DNA from: SZUA-430 sp964561925
GTDB taxonomy: Bacteria; Pseudomonadota; Alphaproteobacteria; Micropepsales; Micropepsaceae
Assembly (NCBI GenBank): GCA_964561925.1
Contig: CAZLRW010000025.1
Location: 1-40,223, forward strand
DNA: 40,223 bases
Direction: 5' to 3'
Shown: in pieces, positions 1 to 7,937 of the stretch
Layout: each line of letters opens with the position of its first letter
Numbering within the stretch: position 1 is the first letter of the stretch
The notes under the pieces: model-generated
Seen by the model: only the letters and a program-made list of their open reading frames with translations
The model's database searches: none
What the model was told of the DNA's origin: nothing
Program-made: the position numbers and the translations under genes

Positions 1-174
1 TCGTTGAAGAGCGCGAGCGCCATGGCGGGGGCGGCCGCATTGAGCCTTGCGGCGGCGAAGCTCGAGACCGCGCTCGCGCAGGGTGCGCCGGCCGCGGCTG
101 GCGATGCGGAGCGTCTCGGCGCCTTGTTCGAAGCCTACCGCCGCGAGCTGGCGGCGAAGGGGCTTGCGGCTTAG
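1..174 (+). CDS. C-terminal fragment of an Hpt (histidine phosphotransfer) domain protein
   Basis: Reading frame 1 is open from the first base to a TAG at 172-174 and gives 57 residues. They begin SLKSASAMAGAAALSLAAAK, continue through a Leu/Glu/Ala-rich helix and end in ELAAKGLAA. The opening matches the conserved Hpt core, H-x-L-K-[GS]-[SA]-[SA], followed by two amphipathic helices. The phospho-accepting His would lie just before the first base, so it is not visible. In the family this domain relays phosphate between a histidine kinase and a response regulator, either as a stand-alone protein or at the end of a hybrid kinase. The stop overlaps the convergent rlmJ stop. The rest of the protein is outside the window, so its architecture is unknown. 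Confidence 0.6.
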   Translation, partial: SLKSASAMAGAAALSLAAAKLETALAQGAPAAAGDAERLGALFEAYRRELAAKGLAA

Positions 175-995
175 GGGCCGCTGCCCGTCACGAGGTGGAT
201 GGCCGCGGCGGCGCCTTCGCCTTGGGCCAATGCCGCGGCAAGCACCGGAAGAGCGCCGCGCCACTCGGACTCGAAGGTGAAGGGCGCGTTGCAGAGGATG
301 AGGCTGGTCTTGCGCAGACCTTCGGCTCTTGCGACGTCGAGCGTGACGCGGAGCAGCTTCTTGATGCCGGCGCTTGCGAGTTCGGCCTCGAGCCGAGCGA
401 GGTCCGCATCGTCCTTCACCGGAAGCCACAGAACATAAACACCGGTCGGCCATTTGCGGTGCGCGGCGACGAAGGCTTGCGCCAGGCGTTCGAACTCGGC
501 GGGGTCCTCGAACGGCGGGTCGATCAAGACGAGGCCGCGCTTTTCGCGCGGCGGCACGAGGCTCAGCAGCGTGCGGTAGCCGTCGCCCTCGACGACGCGC
601 ACGTTGCGCGGCGCCGAGGCCTGTAGCGCCTTGGCGTCTTGCGGATGAAGTTCGCAGGCGACGACACGGTCGACGGGCCGCGCCAGGTGCGCCATCAGCA
701 TCGGCGAGCCCGGATAGAGACGGATCGCTCCGCCGCCGTTCACGGCCGCGACCGCTTCGAGATAAGGGGCGAGGACAGCCGGGGCGGTGTCGCCGAGACG
801 CAAGATCCCGTCCTTCGCCTCACCCGTCTTTTCGGCCGCCGGACCCGCGAGGTCGTAGAGGCCGGGTCCCGCATGCGTGTCGATCAGGGCGAGCGGTGCT
901 TCCTTTTGCTGCAGGTAGCGCACGACCCAACACAAGACCGCGTGCTTGAGCACATCGGCGAAGTTCCCGGCGTGATAGGCGTGGCGGTAGTTCAT
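171..995 (-). CDS. rlmJ: 23S rRNA (adenine(2030)-N6)-methyltransferase RlmJ
   Basis: The product is 274 residues, close to the roughly 280 of E. coli RlmJ. The family methylates N6 of A2030 in 23S rRNA using S-adenosylmethionine. The start MNYRHAYHAGNFADVLKH is the family's N-terminal signature, and it decides the start at 995 over a longer in-frame extension to 1106. DTHAGPGLYDL is the SAM-binding loop and LVLIDPPFE is the N6-methyltransferase DPP[YF] motif. The gene is divergent from rplU, with 131 bases between them, and its stop codon overlaps the stop of the convergent Hpt gene. Nothing is missing from the fold as far as can be read. Confidence 0.93.
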   Translation of the reverse strand: MNYRHAYHAGNFADVLKHAVLCWVVRYLQQKEAPLALIDTHAGPGLYDLAGPAAEKTGEAKDGILRLGDTAPAVLAPYLEAVAAVNGGGAIRLYPGSPMLMAHLARPVDRVVACELHPQDAKALQASAPRNVRVVEGDGYRTLLSLVPPREKRGLVLIDPPFEDPAEFERLAQAFVAAHRKWPTGVYVLWLPVKDDADLARLEAELASAGIKKLLRVTLDVARAEGLRKTSLILCNAPFTFESEWRGALPVLAAALAQGEGAAAAIHLVTGSGP

Positions 996-1025
996 AAAAG
1001 CGGCCAAATTCCGCGGCTTTGCGGC

Positions 1026-1054
1026 TTGACAGGCGCACGCCGCACCCTCATAAG
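1026..1054 (+). promoter_or_regulatory. Probable sigma70 promoter of rplU-rpmA
   Basis: TTGACA at 1026-1031 is a perfect -35 box, followed after 17 bases by CATAAG at 1049-1054. The start of transcription would fall near 1061, leaving a leader of about 65 bases before rplU. A second TTGACA at 1081-1086 has a poorer partner (CAATTG at 1104-1109). This is inference from consensus only. Confidence 0.5.
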
Positions 1055-1126
1055 TGCGCCCCTTCCGGGCGGCGCCGGTTTTGACACCTGCGGCCGCCTT
1101 GTTCAATTGGACGAGAAGAAACTCAC

Positions 1127-1438
1127 ATGTTCGCGGTCATCAAGGCCCAGGGCAAACAATTCAAGGTCGCCGAAGGCGACCGGCTCACCGTCGACCGCCT
1201 GGCGGGCGAGGCGGGGGCCAAGATCGCGCTCGGCGAAGTGCTGATGCTGGTCGACGGCGGCTCGACCAAAGTCGGCAAACCGACGGTCGCCGGCGCCAAG
1301 GTCGAAGCGGAGATCGTCGATCATTCGCGCGGCGACAAGATCAAGGTCTTCAAGAAGAAGCGCCGCAAGAGCTATCACCGCACGCGTGGCCACCGTCAGG
1401 ACCTGACGACGGTGAAGATCACCGCGATCAAGGCATAA
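1127..1438 (+). CDS. rplU: 50S ribosomal protein L21
   Basis: The product is 103 residues, the same length as E. coli L21. It begins MFAVIKAQGKQFKVAEGDRL and carries the basic C-terminal signature KKKRRKSYHRTRGHRQ before LTTVKITAI. L21 binds 23S rRNA in the large subunit. The gene is followed after 10 bases by rpmA, the standard bacterial rplU-rpmA pair, with obgE shortly downstream as is common. The ribosome-binding site is the purine-rich GACGAGAAG before the ATG. A consensus-like promoter lies upstream at 1026-1054. Confidence 0.98.
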   Translation: MFAVIKAQGKQFKVAEGDRLTVDRLAGEAGAKIALGEVLMLVDGGSTKVGKPTVAGAKVEAEIVDHSRGDKIKVFKKKRRKSYHRTRGHRQDLTTVKITAIKA

Positions 1439-1448
1439 GGAGCGCGTC

Positions 1449-1721
1449 ATGGCTCACAAAAAAGCAGGCGGTTCGTCGCGCAACGGTCGCGATTCCAACC
1501 CCAAATATCTCGGCGTGAAACTGTTCGGCGGCCAGACGGTCGTTCCCGGCAACATCATCGTGCGCCAGCGCGGCACGAAGTTCCATCCGGGCGCAGGCGT
1601 CGGCATGGGCCGCGATCACACGCTTTATGCGCTCGTCGGCGGCCATGTCGGCTTCAAGCTCGATGGGCGCGGCCGCCAAGTGATTTGGGTCAAGCAAGCC
1701 ACGGCGGCGGCAGCGGAATAA
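1449..1721 (+). CDS. rpmA: 50S ribosomal protein L27
   Basis: The product is 90 residues and begins MAHKKAGGSSRNGRDSNPKY, the classic L27 N-terminus that reaches toward the peptidyl-transferase centre. The internal stretches GVKLFGGQTVVPGNIIVRQR and FHPGAGVGMGRDHTLYAL are also diagnostic. A strong AAGGAG sits 6 bases before the ATG. It is cotranscribed with rplU, and the operon ends at the terminator at 1776-1808. Confidence 0.98.
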   Translation: MAHKKAGGSSRNGRDSNPKYLGVKLFGGQTVVPGNIIVRQRGTKFHPGAGVGMGRDHTLYALVGGHVGFKLDGRGRQVIWVKQATAAAAE

Positions 1722-1734
1722 CGGGACGTCCATA

Positions 1735-1766
1735 TAGGACCCTCCCGGAACGGGATGGCGGTCCTA
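1735..1766 (+). other. Hairpin preceding the rpmA terminator
   Basis: TAGGACC (1735-1741) pairs with GGTCCTA (1760-1766). An inner TCCCG/CGGGA pair closes on a GAA loop. There is no T-run after it. It stands 9 bases before the true terminator and could protect the 3' end of the mRNA or be a decayed terminator. Confidence 0.5.
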
Positions 1767-1775
1767 GAAGTTCAC

Positions 1776-1808
1776 GAGGGAGATGGTCCGCCATCTCCCT
1801 CTTTTTTT
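1776..1808 (+). terminator. Rho-independent terminator of rplU-rpmA
   Basis: GAGGGAGATGG (1776-1786) pairs perfectly with CCATCTCCCTC (1791-1801) around the loop TCCG, a UNCG-type stable tetraloop. It is followed by seven T (1802-1808). This is a textbook intrinsic terminator between rpmA and the GNAT gene. Confidence 0.93.
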
Positions 1809-1844
1809 CTCCCTCGAACGGCGTCTCTTTGAGGAGAGTTCACG

Positions 1845-2411
1845 ATGACTTTCGAACCGATCGCGACCGAGCGTTTGAGCCTGCGCCCCTTGGCACCGCG
1901 CGACCGCGCGCGCCTTGTCCGCCTCGCGAACAATTGGAAAGTATCGAAAAACCTCTCGACGATGCCGTTTCCCTATACGGAACAAGCCGCCGACGAATGG
2001 CTTGCCAAACAAGCCGAGATTTGGGCGGGCGGGAAAACCGTGGCGCTGGCGGTCACGATCGCCGACGAGCTGATCGGCGGTATCGGCGTTGGCGTGCGCG
2101 ACAGCGCCGATTGGGAGCTTGGTTACTGGCTGGGCGAGCCCTATTGGAACCGCGGCTATGCGAGCGAGGCGGCGCGTGCGCTTCTGGCATATGCGTTCGA
2201 GCGCCTTGCACTCGACCAGGTGGTTGCCGGGCACTTCGCAGATAACCATGCGTCGGGCCGGGTGCTGACGAAGCTCGGGTTTCGCTACACGCAGGAAGTC
2301 AAGCGCTTTTCGCTCGCCCGCGGGGCGGAGGTGCGCTGCCTCGACATGGCCTTACCGCGCGCGCGGTGGCTGCAAACCCTGCCTCGGACAGCGGGCGAAC
2401 TCGTCGCCTGA
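1845..2411 (+). CDS. GNAT-family N-acetyltransferase (RimJ/RimL-like)
   Basis: The product is 188 residues. It begins MTFEPIATERLSLRPL, the typical start of RimJ/RimL-type GNAT acetyltransferases, where ERL-LRP is a family hallmark. The central part GYWLGEPYWNRGYASEAARA is the acetyl-CoA pyrophosphate-binding region, and DNHASGRVLTKLGF is the conserved C-terminal motif. The family transfers acetyl from acetyl-CoA to an amine, often a protein N-terminus, but the substrate here cannot be told. GAGGAG lies about 8 bases before the ATG. The gene stands directly behind the rpmA terminator and before obgE, so it may be served by read-through or by a weak promoter not recognised here. Confidence 0.85.
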   Translation: MTFEPIATERLSLRPLAPRDRARLVRLANNWKVSKNLSTMPFPYTEQAADEWLAKQAEIWAGGKTVALAVTIADELIGGIGVGVRDSADWELGYWLGEPYWNRGYASEAARALLAYAFERLALDQVVAGHFADNHASGRVLTKLGFRYTQEVKRFSLARGAEVRCLDMALPRARWLQTLPRTAGELVA

Positions 2412-2575
2412 CGCATTCGACAACGCGATTTGGCGCGGGGGGCCTTCTCTCTCGCCCCGCGCCTTCACCTCGTTGGCGAATTCCGACTCGCGAAGACGCT
2501 AGGATTGTACTACTTAGACTGGTGCCCACAATTTGGTGGGCGAGCGCAACCCCGCTCGGTGCCCCTCGTAGCGTC

Positions 2576-3676
2576 ATGAAATTCCTGGACCAGGCCAAGC
2601 TTTACATCAAGGCCGGCGACGGCGGCGCCGGTTGCGTCAGCTTCCGGCGCGAGAAGTTCATCGAGTTCGGCGGCCCGGACGGCGGCAATGGCGGGCGCGG
2701 CGGCCACGTGGTCCTGCAGGCGACGCACAACCTGAACACGCTGGTCGACTATCGCTATCAGCAGCATTTCAAGGCCAAGCGCGGCACCGGCGGCATGGGC
2801 CAAAACCGTACCGGCGCAGGCGGCGACGACATCTTGCTGCAAGTGCCGGTCGGCACGCAGGTCTATGCCGAAGACAACCAGACGCTGCTTTACGACCTGA
2901 CGAAGCCCGGCGAGGAGTTCATCGTCGCGCGCGGGGGCGAAGGCGGCCTCGGCAACGCGCATTTCAAGAGTTCCACGAACCGCGCGCCGCGCAAGTCGAC
3001 GCCGGGCGAAAAGGGCGAAGACAAGACGATTTGGCTGCGCCTGAAGCTGATCGCCGATATCGGCATTATCGGGCAGCCGAACGCCGGCAAGTCGACGTTC
3101 CTTGCGACGGTGACCAGCGCGCGGCCGAAGATCGGGAACTATCCGTTCACGACTCTGAACCCCCAGCTCGGCGTTGCGGCAATCGACACGACAGAGTTCG
3201 TGATTGCAGATCTGCCCGGCCTGATCGAAGGCGCGCATGAGGGCGTGGGTCTCGGCGACCGGTTCCTCGGCCATGCGGAACGTTGCGGCGTGCTTTTGCA
3301 TTTGCTTGACGGCAGTCTGCCGCCCACGGAGATCGCAAAGTCGTACGTGCAGGTGCGGCGCGAGATCGAGGCTTATGGGCACGGGCTCGAGCACAAATAC
3401 GAAGTGTTGGTGCTCAACAAGATCGATCTGATGAGCCCGGGCGATATGGAGCGCAAGCGGCGGGCGGTCGCCGAAGTTTCGGGCGTCCACGCGATGCTGA
3501 TGTCGGGCGAGCAGGGCGAAGGGGTCGACGACGTGCTGCGCGCGCTTGCGGCGACACTTGCGCAATGGCGGCGCGATCATCCGCCGGCGGTCGTGGGCGA
3601 CACCGAGGCGGTGCGCGCGGCCGAGCGCAAACAAGAGCCCGAGCGGCTTCCGACCGAGCGGGGCTGGGCGCCGTGA
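2576..3676 (+). CDS. obgE: GTPase ObgE/CgtA
   Basis: The product is 366 residues. It begins MKFLDQAKLYIKAGDGGAGC, the Obg-fold signature, which sets the start at 2576 rather than an in-frame upstream start at 2366. The Gly-rich Obg domain fills about the first 158 residues. The GTPase domain follows with GQPNAGKS (P-loop, residues 166-173), DLPG (switch II) and NKID (base recognition). Obg binds the 50S subunit during its maturation and links GTP level to growth. The C-terminus is short and lacks a separate OCT domain, as in many alphaproteobacteria. The stop overlaps the GTG of proB (GTGA). Confidence 0.96.
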   Translation: MKFLDQAKLYIKAGDGGAGCVSFRREKFIEFGGPDGGNGGRGGHVVLQATHNLNTLVDYRYQQHFKAKRGTGGMGQNRTGAGGDDILLQVPVGTQVYAEDNQTLLYDLTKPGEEFIVARGGEGGLGNAHFKSSTNRAPRKSTPGEKGEDKTIWLRLKLIADIGIIGQPNAGKSTFLATVTSARPKIGNYPFTTLNPQLGVAAIDTTEFVIADLPGLIEGAHEGVGLGDRFLGHAERCGVLLHLLDGSLPPTEIAKSYVQVRREIEAYGHGLEHKYEVLVLNKIDLMSPGDMERKRRAVAEVSGVHAMLMSGEQGEGVDDVLRALAATLAQWRRDHPPAVVGDTEAVRAAERKQEPERLPTERGWAP

Positions 3677-4833
3677 GCGGTAGGCTCACATCCGCTCGTA
3701 CCATCGTCGTCAAAATCGGTTCTTCAACCCTGGTGGATGCGGCGACGGGTGCGCTCGCGCGCGCGTGGCTAGCCGCATTCGCGGCCGACGTCGCGCGGGT
3801 GAAGGCGCGGGGGCAGGACGTCGTGCTCGTGTCGTCGGGCGCGATCGCACTGGGGCGGCGGGCGATGAAGCTTTCGCAAGGCGCGCTCAAACTTGAGGAG
3901 GCGCAAGCGGCGGCGGCGGTCGGGCAGATCGCGCTTGCGCGGGCGTGGAGCGAAGCATTGGCGGCGCACGGGCTGACCGTCGCGCAGGTGTTGCTAACGC
4001 TCGGCGATACGGAGAACCGGCGGCGCTATCTGAACGCGCGGTCGACGTTGAAGACGCTGCTCGCGCTCGGTGCGGTGCCCGTGATCAACGAAAACGATAC
4101 GGTGGCGACGGCCGAGATCCGGTTCGGCGACAACGACCGGCTCGCCGCGCGGGTGACGGGGATGATCGAGGCGGATTGCCTGGTGCTGCTCTCCGACATC
4201 GACGGGCTCTATAGCGCGAACCCGCGGCTCGATCCTTCGGCGCGGTTCATTCCGGAAGTGGCCTCGATCACGAACGAGATCGACGCGATGGCGGGCGCGG
4301 CCGGGTCCGACATGGGCTCCGGCGGCATGGCGACGAAGATCATGGCGGCGCGCATCGCGACGGAAGCGGGCGCGAACATGGCGATCGCGAACGGCGCGCT
4401 TCAGCCGCCGNNNNNNNNNNNNNNNNNNNNNNNNNNNNNNNNNNNNNNNNNNNNNNNNNNNNNNNNNNNNNNNNNNNNNNNNNNNNNNNNNNNNNNNNNN
4501 NNNNNNNNNNCCGCGCGCAAGCGGTGGATTTCGGGCGCGCTGAAACCATCGGGCCAGATCACGATTGATGCGGGCGCCGCCGCCGCGTTGGCGCAGGGCA
4601 AGAGCCTGTTGCCTGCGGGCGTCGTTAGCGTCGACGGCGCGTTCGAGCGCGGCGACTGCGTCGTCGTTAAGGATTCGACGGGGCGCGAGATCGCGCGCGG
4701 GCTTATCGCCTACGGCGCTGAGGACGCGCGGCGGATCGCGCGGGCGAAAAGCGGTGAAATCGAAGCGATCCTCGGCTACCGTGGACGGACCGAGATGATC
4801 CATCGCGACGATATGGCGCTCGTGCGCGCATGA
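3673..4833 (+). CDS. proB: Glutamate 5-kinase (interrupted by an assembly gap)
   Basis: ProB phosphorylates L-glutamate with ATP, the first step of proline synthesis. The GTG start overlapping the obgE stop gives VSGRLTSARTIVVKIGSSTL, which carries the kinase nucleotide loop. VLVSSGAIALG and INENDTVATAEIRFGDND are amino-acid-kinase motifs, and SDMGSGGMATK is the typical late kinase segment. After 100 N the C-terminal PUA domain follows (ARKRWISGALKPSGQITIDA onward). Both sides are in the same frame, but the N-run hides about 20-34 residues of the kinase/PUA junction. The true gap length is probably not exactly 100, because comparable proteins have only about 20 residues there. The stop overlaps proA by ATGA. 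Confidence 0.93.
   Translation: MSGRLTSARTIVVKIGSSTLVDAATGALARAWLAAFAADVARVKARGQDVVLVSSGAIALGRRAMKLSQGALKLEEAQAAAAVGQIALARAWSEALAAHGLTVAQVLLTLGDTENRRRYLNARSTLKTLLALGAVPVINENDTVATAEIRFGDNDRLAARVTGMIEADCLVLLSDIDGLYSANPRLDPSARFIPEVASITNEIDAMAGAAGSDMGSGGMATKIMAARIATEAGANMAIANGALQPPXXXXXXXXXXXXXXXXXXXXXXXXXXXXXXXXXXARKRWISGALKPSGQITIDAGAAAALAQGKSLLPAGVVSVDGAFERGDCVVVKDSTGREIARGLIAYGAEDARRIARAKSGEIEAILGYRGRTEMIHRDDMALVRA
4411..4510. other. Assembly gap of 100 N inside proB
   Basis: There are exactly 100 N, the conventional filler for a gap of unknown length. No feature can be read here. Confidence 0.99.
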
Positions 4834-6113
4834 ACGCTGCCGTTCCCGAGCACGAAGACCTGGACGACCTGCTCGACCGTATGGGCGTAGCAGCGCGTGC
4901 GGCGTCGCGCATGCTTGCGAAGTCGGACAAGAGCCAGCGGGCGGCGGCGCTGCATGCGATGGCCGCCGCGCTGCTTGCGCGCGAGAAGGCGATCCTTGCC
5001 GCGAACGCGCGCGACGTGGAGGCGGCGGTGAAGTCGGGTGCAAGTCCCGCGTTCGTCGACCGGTTGAAGCTCTCATCCGATTCCGTGCGCGCGATGGCGA
5101 CCGGCATTGAAGCCGTCGCGTGGTCGCCCGACCCGTTGGGCGCGGCGGAGACTGAATGGACGCGGCCGAACGGCCTGAAGATCGCGCGCGTGCGCGTGCC
5201 GATCGGCGTGATCGGCATCATCTATGAGAGCCGGCCGAACGTGACGGCGGATGCGGCGGCGCTGTGCGTCAAGTCGGCGAACGCCGTGATCCTTCGTGGC
5301 GGGTCGGAGGCGCTTGGGACGTCGCGTGCCATTCAATCCGCGATCGCGGAAGGTTTGAAGCGCGCCGGGTTTCCGCCGGATGCCGTGCAACTCGTGCCGA
5401 CAGCCGATCGCGGCGCGGTCGGGCGGATGCTCTCAGGACTCGACGGCGCGATCGATCTCATCATTCCGCGCGGCGGCAAGAGCCTGATTGCGCGCGTCCA
5501 GAAGGACGCGCGCGTGCCGGTGCTGGCGCATCTCGACGGCAATTGCCACGTCTATGTCGACAAGGCCGCGGATGTGCAGAAAGCGCTCGACATCGTGTTG
5601 AACTCGAAGATGCGGCGCGTGTCGGTGTGCGGGGCGGCGGAGACGCTGCTCATCGATGCGGCGGGGGCGGGGCGTCTGCTTCGTCCTCTCGTGCTCGGCC
5701 TGATCGAGGCGGGCTGCGAGGTGCGGGGCGACCGGATCACGCAGACCGTCGATCCGCGCGTCGAGGGTGCGGACGAAGACGATTGGTATACGGAATATCT
5801 CGACGCGATCATGGCGGTGAAGGTGGTCGAGGGCGTCGAAGGCGCGATCGCGCATATCGCGAAGTACGGCTCTTCGCATACCGACTCGATCGTGACGGAA
5901 GACAGGCTCGCCGCCGAGACGTTCCTGCGCGAAGTCGACAGCGCGATCGTGCTGCACAACGCCTCCACGCAATTCGCGGACGGGGCGGAGTTCGGCTTCG
6001 GGGCGGAGATCGGCATCGCGACCGGCCGGTTGCATGCGCGCGGGCCGGTCGGCGCGCGCGAACTCACGACGTTCAAGTATGTCGTCCGAGGCGATGGCCA
6101 GACCCGGGCCTGA
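4830..6113 (+). CDS. proA: Gamma-glutamyl phosphate reductase
   Basis: The product is 427 residues. ProA reduces glutamyl-5-phosphate to glutamate-5-semialdehyde with NADPH, the second step of proline synthesis. It is translationally coupled to proB by an ATGA overlap. Visible landmarks are GVIGIIYESRPNVTADAAAL, LIIPRGGKSLI, the LAHLDGNCHVYVDKAAD block and the catalytic Cys267 in RRVSVCGAAETLL. HARGPVGARELTTFKYVVRG is the conserved end. Length and motif order are those of the family and no key residue is missing. Confidence 0.97.
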   Translation: MNAAVPEHEDLDDLLDRMGVAARAASRMLAKSDKSQRAAALHAMAAALLAREKAILAANARDVEAAVKSGASPAFVDRLKLSSDSVRAMATGIEAVAWSPDPLGAAETEWTRPNGLKIARVRVPIGVIGIIYESRPNVTADAAALCVKSANAVILRGGSEALGTSRAIQSAIAEGLKRAGFPPDAVQLVPTADRGAVGRMLSGLDGAIDLIIPRGGKSLIARVQKDARVPVLAHLDGNCHVYVDKAADVQKALDIVLNSKMRRVSVCGAAETLLIDAAGAGRLLRPLVLGLIEAGCEVRGDRITQTVDPRVEGADEDDWYTEYLDAIMAVKVVEGVEGAIAHIAKYGSSHTDSIVTEDRLAAETFLREVDSAIVLHNASTQFADGAEFGFGAEIGIATGRLHARGPVGARELTTFKYVVRGDGQTRA

Positions 6114-6717
6114 CGCGCTGCCCGAGCGCGTCGCTGCGTTCGCACGCTGGGGCGCGCGGATCGGGCTTCTGGGCGGATCGTTCAATCCGGCGCACGAGGG
6201 GCATCGCCACATCAGCCTGATCGCGCTTCGCCGTGTGAAACTCGACCTCGTGTGGTGGCTCGTCTCGCCGCAGAATCCGTTGAAGAGCGCGAGCGAGATG
6301 GCGCCGCTGGCCCGGCGGCTGCAATCGGCGCGCGAGATGGCGGCGCATCCCGACATCGCGGTCTCGGCGATCGAGAGCGAGCTCGGCACGCAGTACACGG
6401 TCGACACGATCGCCGCGCTCCAGCGGATGTTTCCGCGCGCGCATTTCGTTTGGGTGATGGGCGGGGACAGTTTGGCCACGTTCCATCTTTGGAAGGACTG
6501 GGAGGAGATCGCGCGGCGCGTGCCGTTGGCGGTGATTGCGCGGCCCGGTTTCACGACCAAGGCGCTGAACAGTCCTGCCGGAATCGCCATGCAGGCTTCG
6601 CGCGTGCGCGATGCGGCCACGCTTGCCGGCCGCACGCCGCCCGCGTGGACGTTCATTCACGAGAAGCTGGATCCGGCCTCCGCCACGGCGCTGCGCAACC
6701 GCGGCGTGTGGCGCTGA
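6079..6717 (+). CDS. nadD: Nicotinate-nucleotide adenylyltransferase
   Basis: The product is 212 residues from the ATG at 6079; an alternative ATG at 6094 is also possible because neither has a clear ribosome-binding site. NadD joins ATP and nicotinate mononucleotide to make deamido-NAD. The nucleotidyltransferase signature GGSFNPAHEGH is at about residues 32-42. TQYTVDTIAALQ, FVWVMGGDSLATFHLWKDWE and the C-terminal loop region SATALRNRG, a variant of the family's SST-x-x-R-x-x-G motif, follow. The start lies inside the end of proA, so the genes are coupled. The order proA-nadD-rsfS-rlmH is standard in alphaproteobacteria. Confidence 0.94.
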   Translation: MSSEAMARPGPDALPERVAAFARWGARIGLLGGSFNPAHEGHRHISLIALRRVKLDLVWWLVSPQNPLKSASEMAPLARRLQSAREMAAHPDIAVSAIESELGTQYTVDTIAALQRMFPRAHFVWVMGGDSLATFHLWKDWEEIARRVPLAVIARPGFTTKALNSPAGIAMQASRVRDAATLAGRTPPAWTFIHEKLDPASATALRNRGVWR

Positions 6718-6964
6718 GGCCGCATCGCTTAAGGATTCCGGGCGCAGCAATCCGCGGGCGATCCCGTTCACTTTGAGCGAAAGTCCTCAGGATTCTTCAT
6801 CGTTGCGTTATGTGAACTGTGTTAGCCTGACGGTGCGTTCGGGTGCTTCGCGCCCGGTCGCCGATGAGAAGGGACTTGGCTCTGATCCAAACGGTGCATC
6901 GCTTTGCGTTTCGTTCCGCGGGTCGGCTTCGTCCCTGCAACCGCGCAAGCAAAGGAGTGCACCA

Positions 6965-7438
6965 CTGACCGCCAAGCGTACGACCCGCACCGCGCGGGCG
7001 AAGTCATCCGTTCCCGCGTCCAAGACGCGCAAGGCTCCGGCGAAGAAGGCCGCTGCAACGAAAGCAGCGTCGCCCAAAGCGGCGAAAAAGGCGCCTGAAG
7101 CCTCCCGCAAACTGCTCGATCTCGTGCTCAAGACGCTCGACGCCGACAAGGCGGAGAACATCGTCGCGATCGATCTCGGCGAGAAGACGCCGATGGCCGA
7201 CTATATGGTCGTCGCCAGCGGACGCTCGAACCGCCATGTCGCGGCGATCGCGGAGCACTTGACGGAGGAGTTGAAGAAGCAGGGCATCCAAGGCCGCGCG
7301 GAAGGATTGCCCGCGGGCGATTGGGTGCTCGTCGACGCGATGGACATCATCGTTCACGTGTTCCGGCCGGAAGTGCGCGCGTTCTACAATCTGGAAAAGA
7401 TGTGGGGCGACGGCGCGGCCATGGCCGAGGCGGTCTGA
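6965..7438 (+). CDS. rsfS: Ribosomal silencing factor RsfS with a basic N-terminal tail
   Basis: The core from SRKLLDLVLKTLDADKAENI to the end is RsfS (Iojap/DUF143), which binds L14 and blocks subunit joining during starvation. VVASGRSNRHVAAIAEHL and GDWVLVDAMDIIVHVF are diagnostic. No ATG, GTG or TTG lies in frame between the upstream non-coding stretch and the core. The best start is a CTG at 6965, seven bases after AAGGAG (6952-6957), giving 157 residues. This start adds about 45 residues rich in Lys, Ala, Pro and Thr, resembling a histone-H1-like tail. The alternative is a GTG upstream near 6809. rlmH begins 6 bases after the stop. Confidence 0.88.
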   Translation: MTAKRTTRTARAKSSVPASKTRKAPAKKAAATKAASPKAAKKAPEASRKLLDLVLKTLDADKAENIVAIDLGEKTPMADYMVVASGRSNRHVAAIAEHLTEELKKQGIQGRAEGLPAGDWVLVDAMDIIVHVFRPEVRAFYNLEKMWGDGAAMAEAV

Positions 7439-7444
7439 CGCTTC

Positions 7445-7900
7445 TTGGCTCTCGACATCGACATCCTGGCCGGCGGACGCGCGAAGTCCGCGGCGGAAAC
7501 CGAGCTGGCACTTTCCTATCTGACGAAGGCGCGCGATACGGGGCGCGCATTGGGGTTCGCGTCGTTCGCACTCAACGAGGCCGACGAGCGCAAGCCTGAG
7601 AAGATCGTCGAGGCGTGCGCAACCGCGCCGCTCGTGGTGGCGCTCGACGAACGCGGCAAGTCGCTTTCAAGCGAAGCGTTGGCGAAACAACTCGCCGCGT
7701 GGCGGGACGCGGGCGAAGCGCGCGCGCTCTTCGTCATCGGCGGGGCGGACGGATTGCCCGCGGACGCCAAGCGCCGCGCGCGCCTCACGCTCGCCTTCGG
7801 TACGCAAACCTGGCCCCACCTGCTCGTGCGCACGATGCTCGCCGAGCAGCTGTTCCGCGCGATGACGATATTGGCGGGGCATCCGTATCATAGGCCTTGA
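7445..7900 (+). CDS. rlmH: 23S rRNA (pseudouridine(1915)-N3)-methyltransferase RlmH
   Basis: The product is 151 residues with a TTG start, 6 bases after rsfS. RlmH is a SPOUT-class enzyme that methylates N3 of pseudouridine 1915 in helix 69 of 23S rRNA. LVVALDERGKSLSSEALA and the knot motif ALFVIGGADGL form the SAM-binding region. LAEQLFRAMTILAGHPYHR is the conserved C-terminal end needed for catalysis. The first residues (LDIDILAGGRAK) lack the Lys of the usual KLxxVAVGK start but keep the strand. It closes the housekeeping block. Confidence 0.95.
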   Translation: MALDIDILAGGRAKSAAETELALSYLTKARDTGRALGFASFALNEADERKPEKIVEACATAPLVVALDERGKSLSSEALAKQLAAWRDAGEARALFVIGGADGLPADAKRRARLTLAFGTQTWPHLLVRTMLAEQLFRAMTILAGHPYHRP

Positions 7901-7902
7901 AT

Positions 7903-7937
7903 TTGACATCTGTTACATACGCTCGTATGTAAGCGCC
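7903..7937 (+). promoter_or_regulatory. Promoter with overlapping palindromic operator for the toxin-antitoxin pair
   Basis: TTGACA (7903-7908) is a perfect -35 box. Seventeen bases later stands TATGTA (7926-7931). A perfect inverted repeat, TTACATACG-CT-CGTATGTAA, fills 7913-7932, so it covers most of the spacer and the -10 box. The predicted +1 falls at about 7938, the A of the antitoxin ATG. No ribosome-binding site precedes that ATG, which fits a leaderless transcript. Repressor binding to the palindrome would block polymerase, as in autoregulated toxin-antitoxin operons. Confidence 0.6.

Noticed and set aside
2510..3634. Long minus-strand frame opposite obgE
   Set aside because: Shadow of obgE; no domain, no ribosome-binding site.
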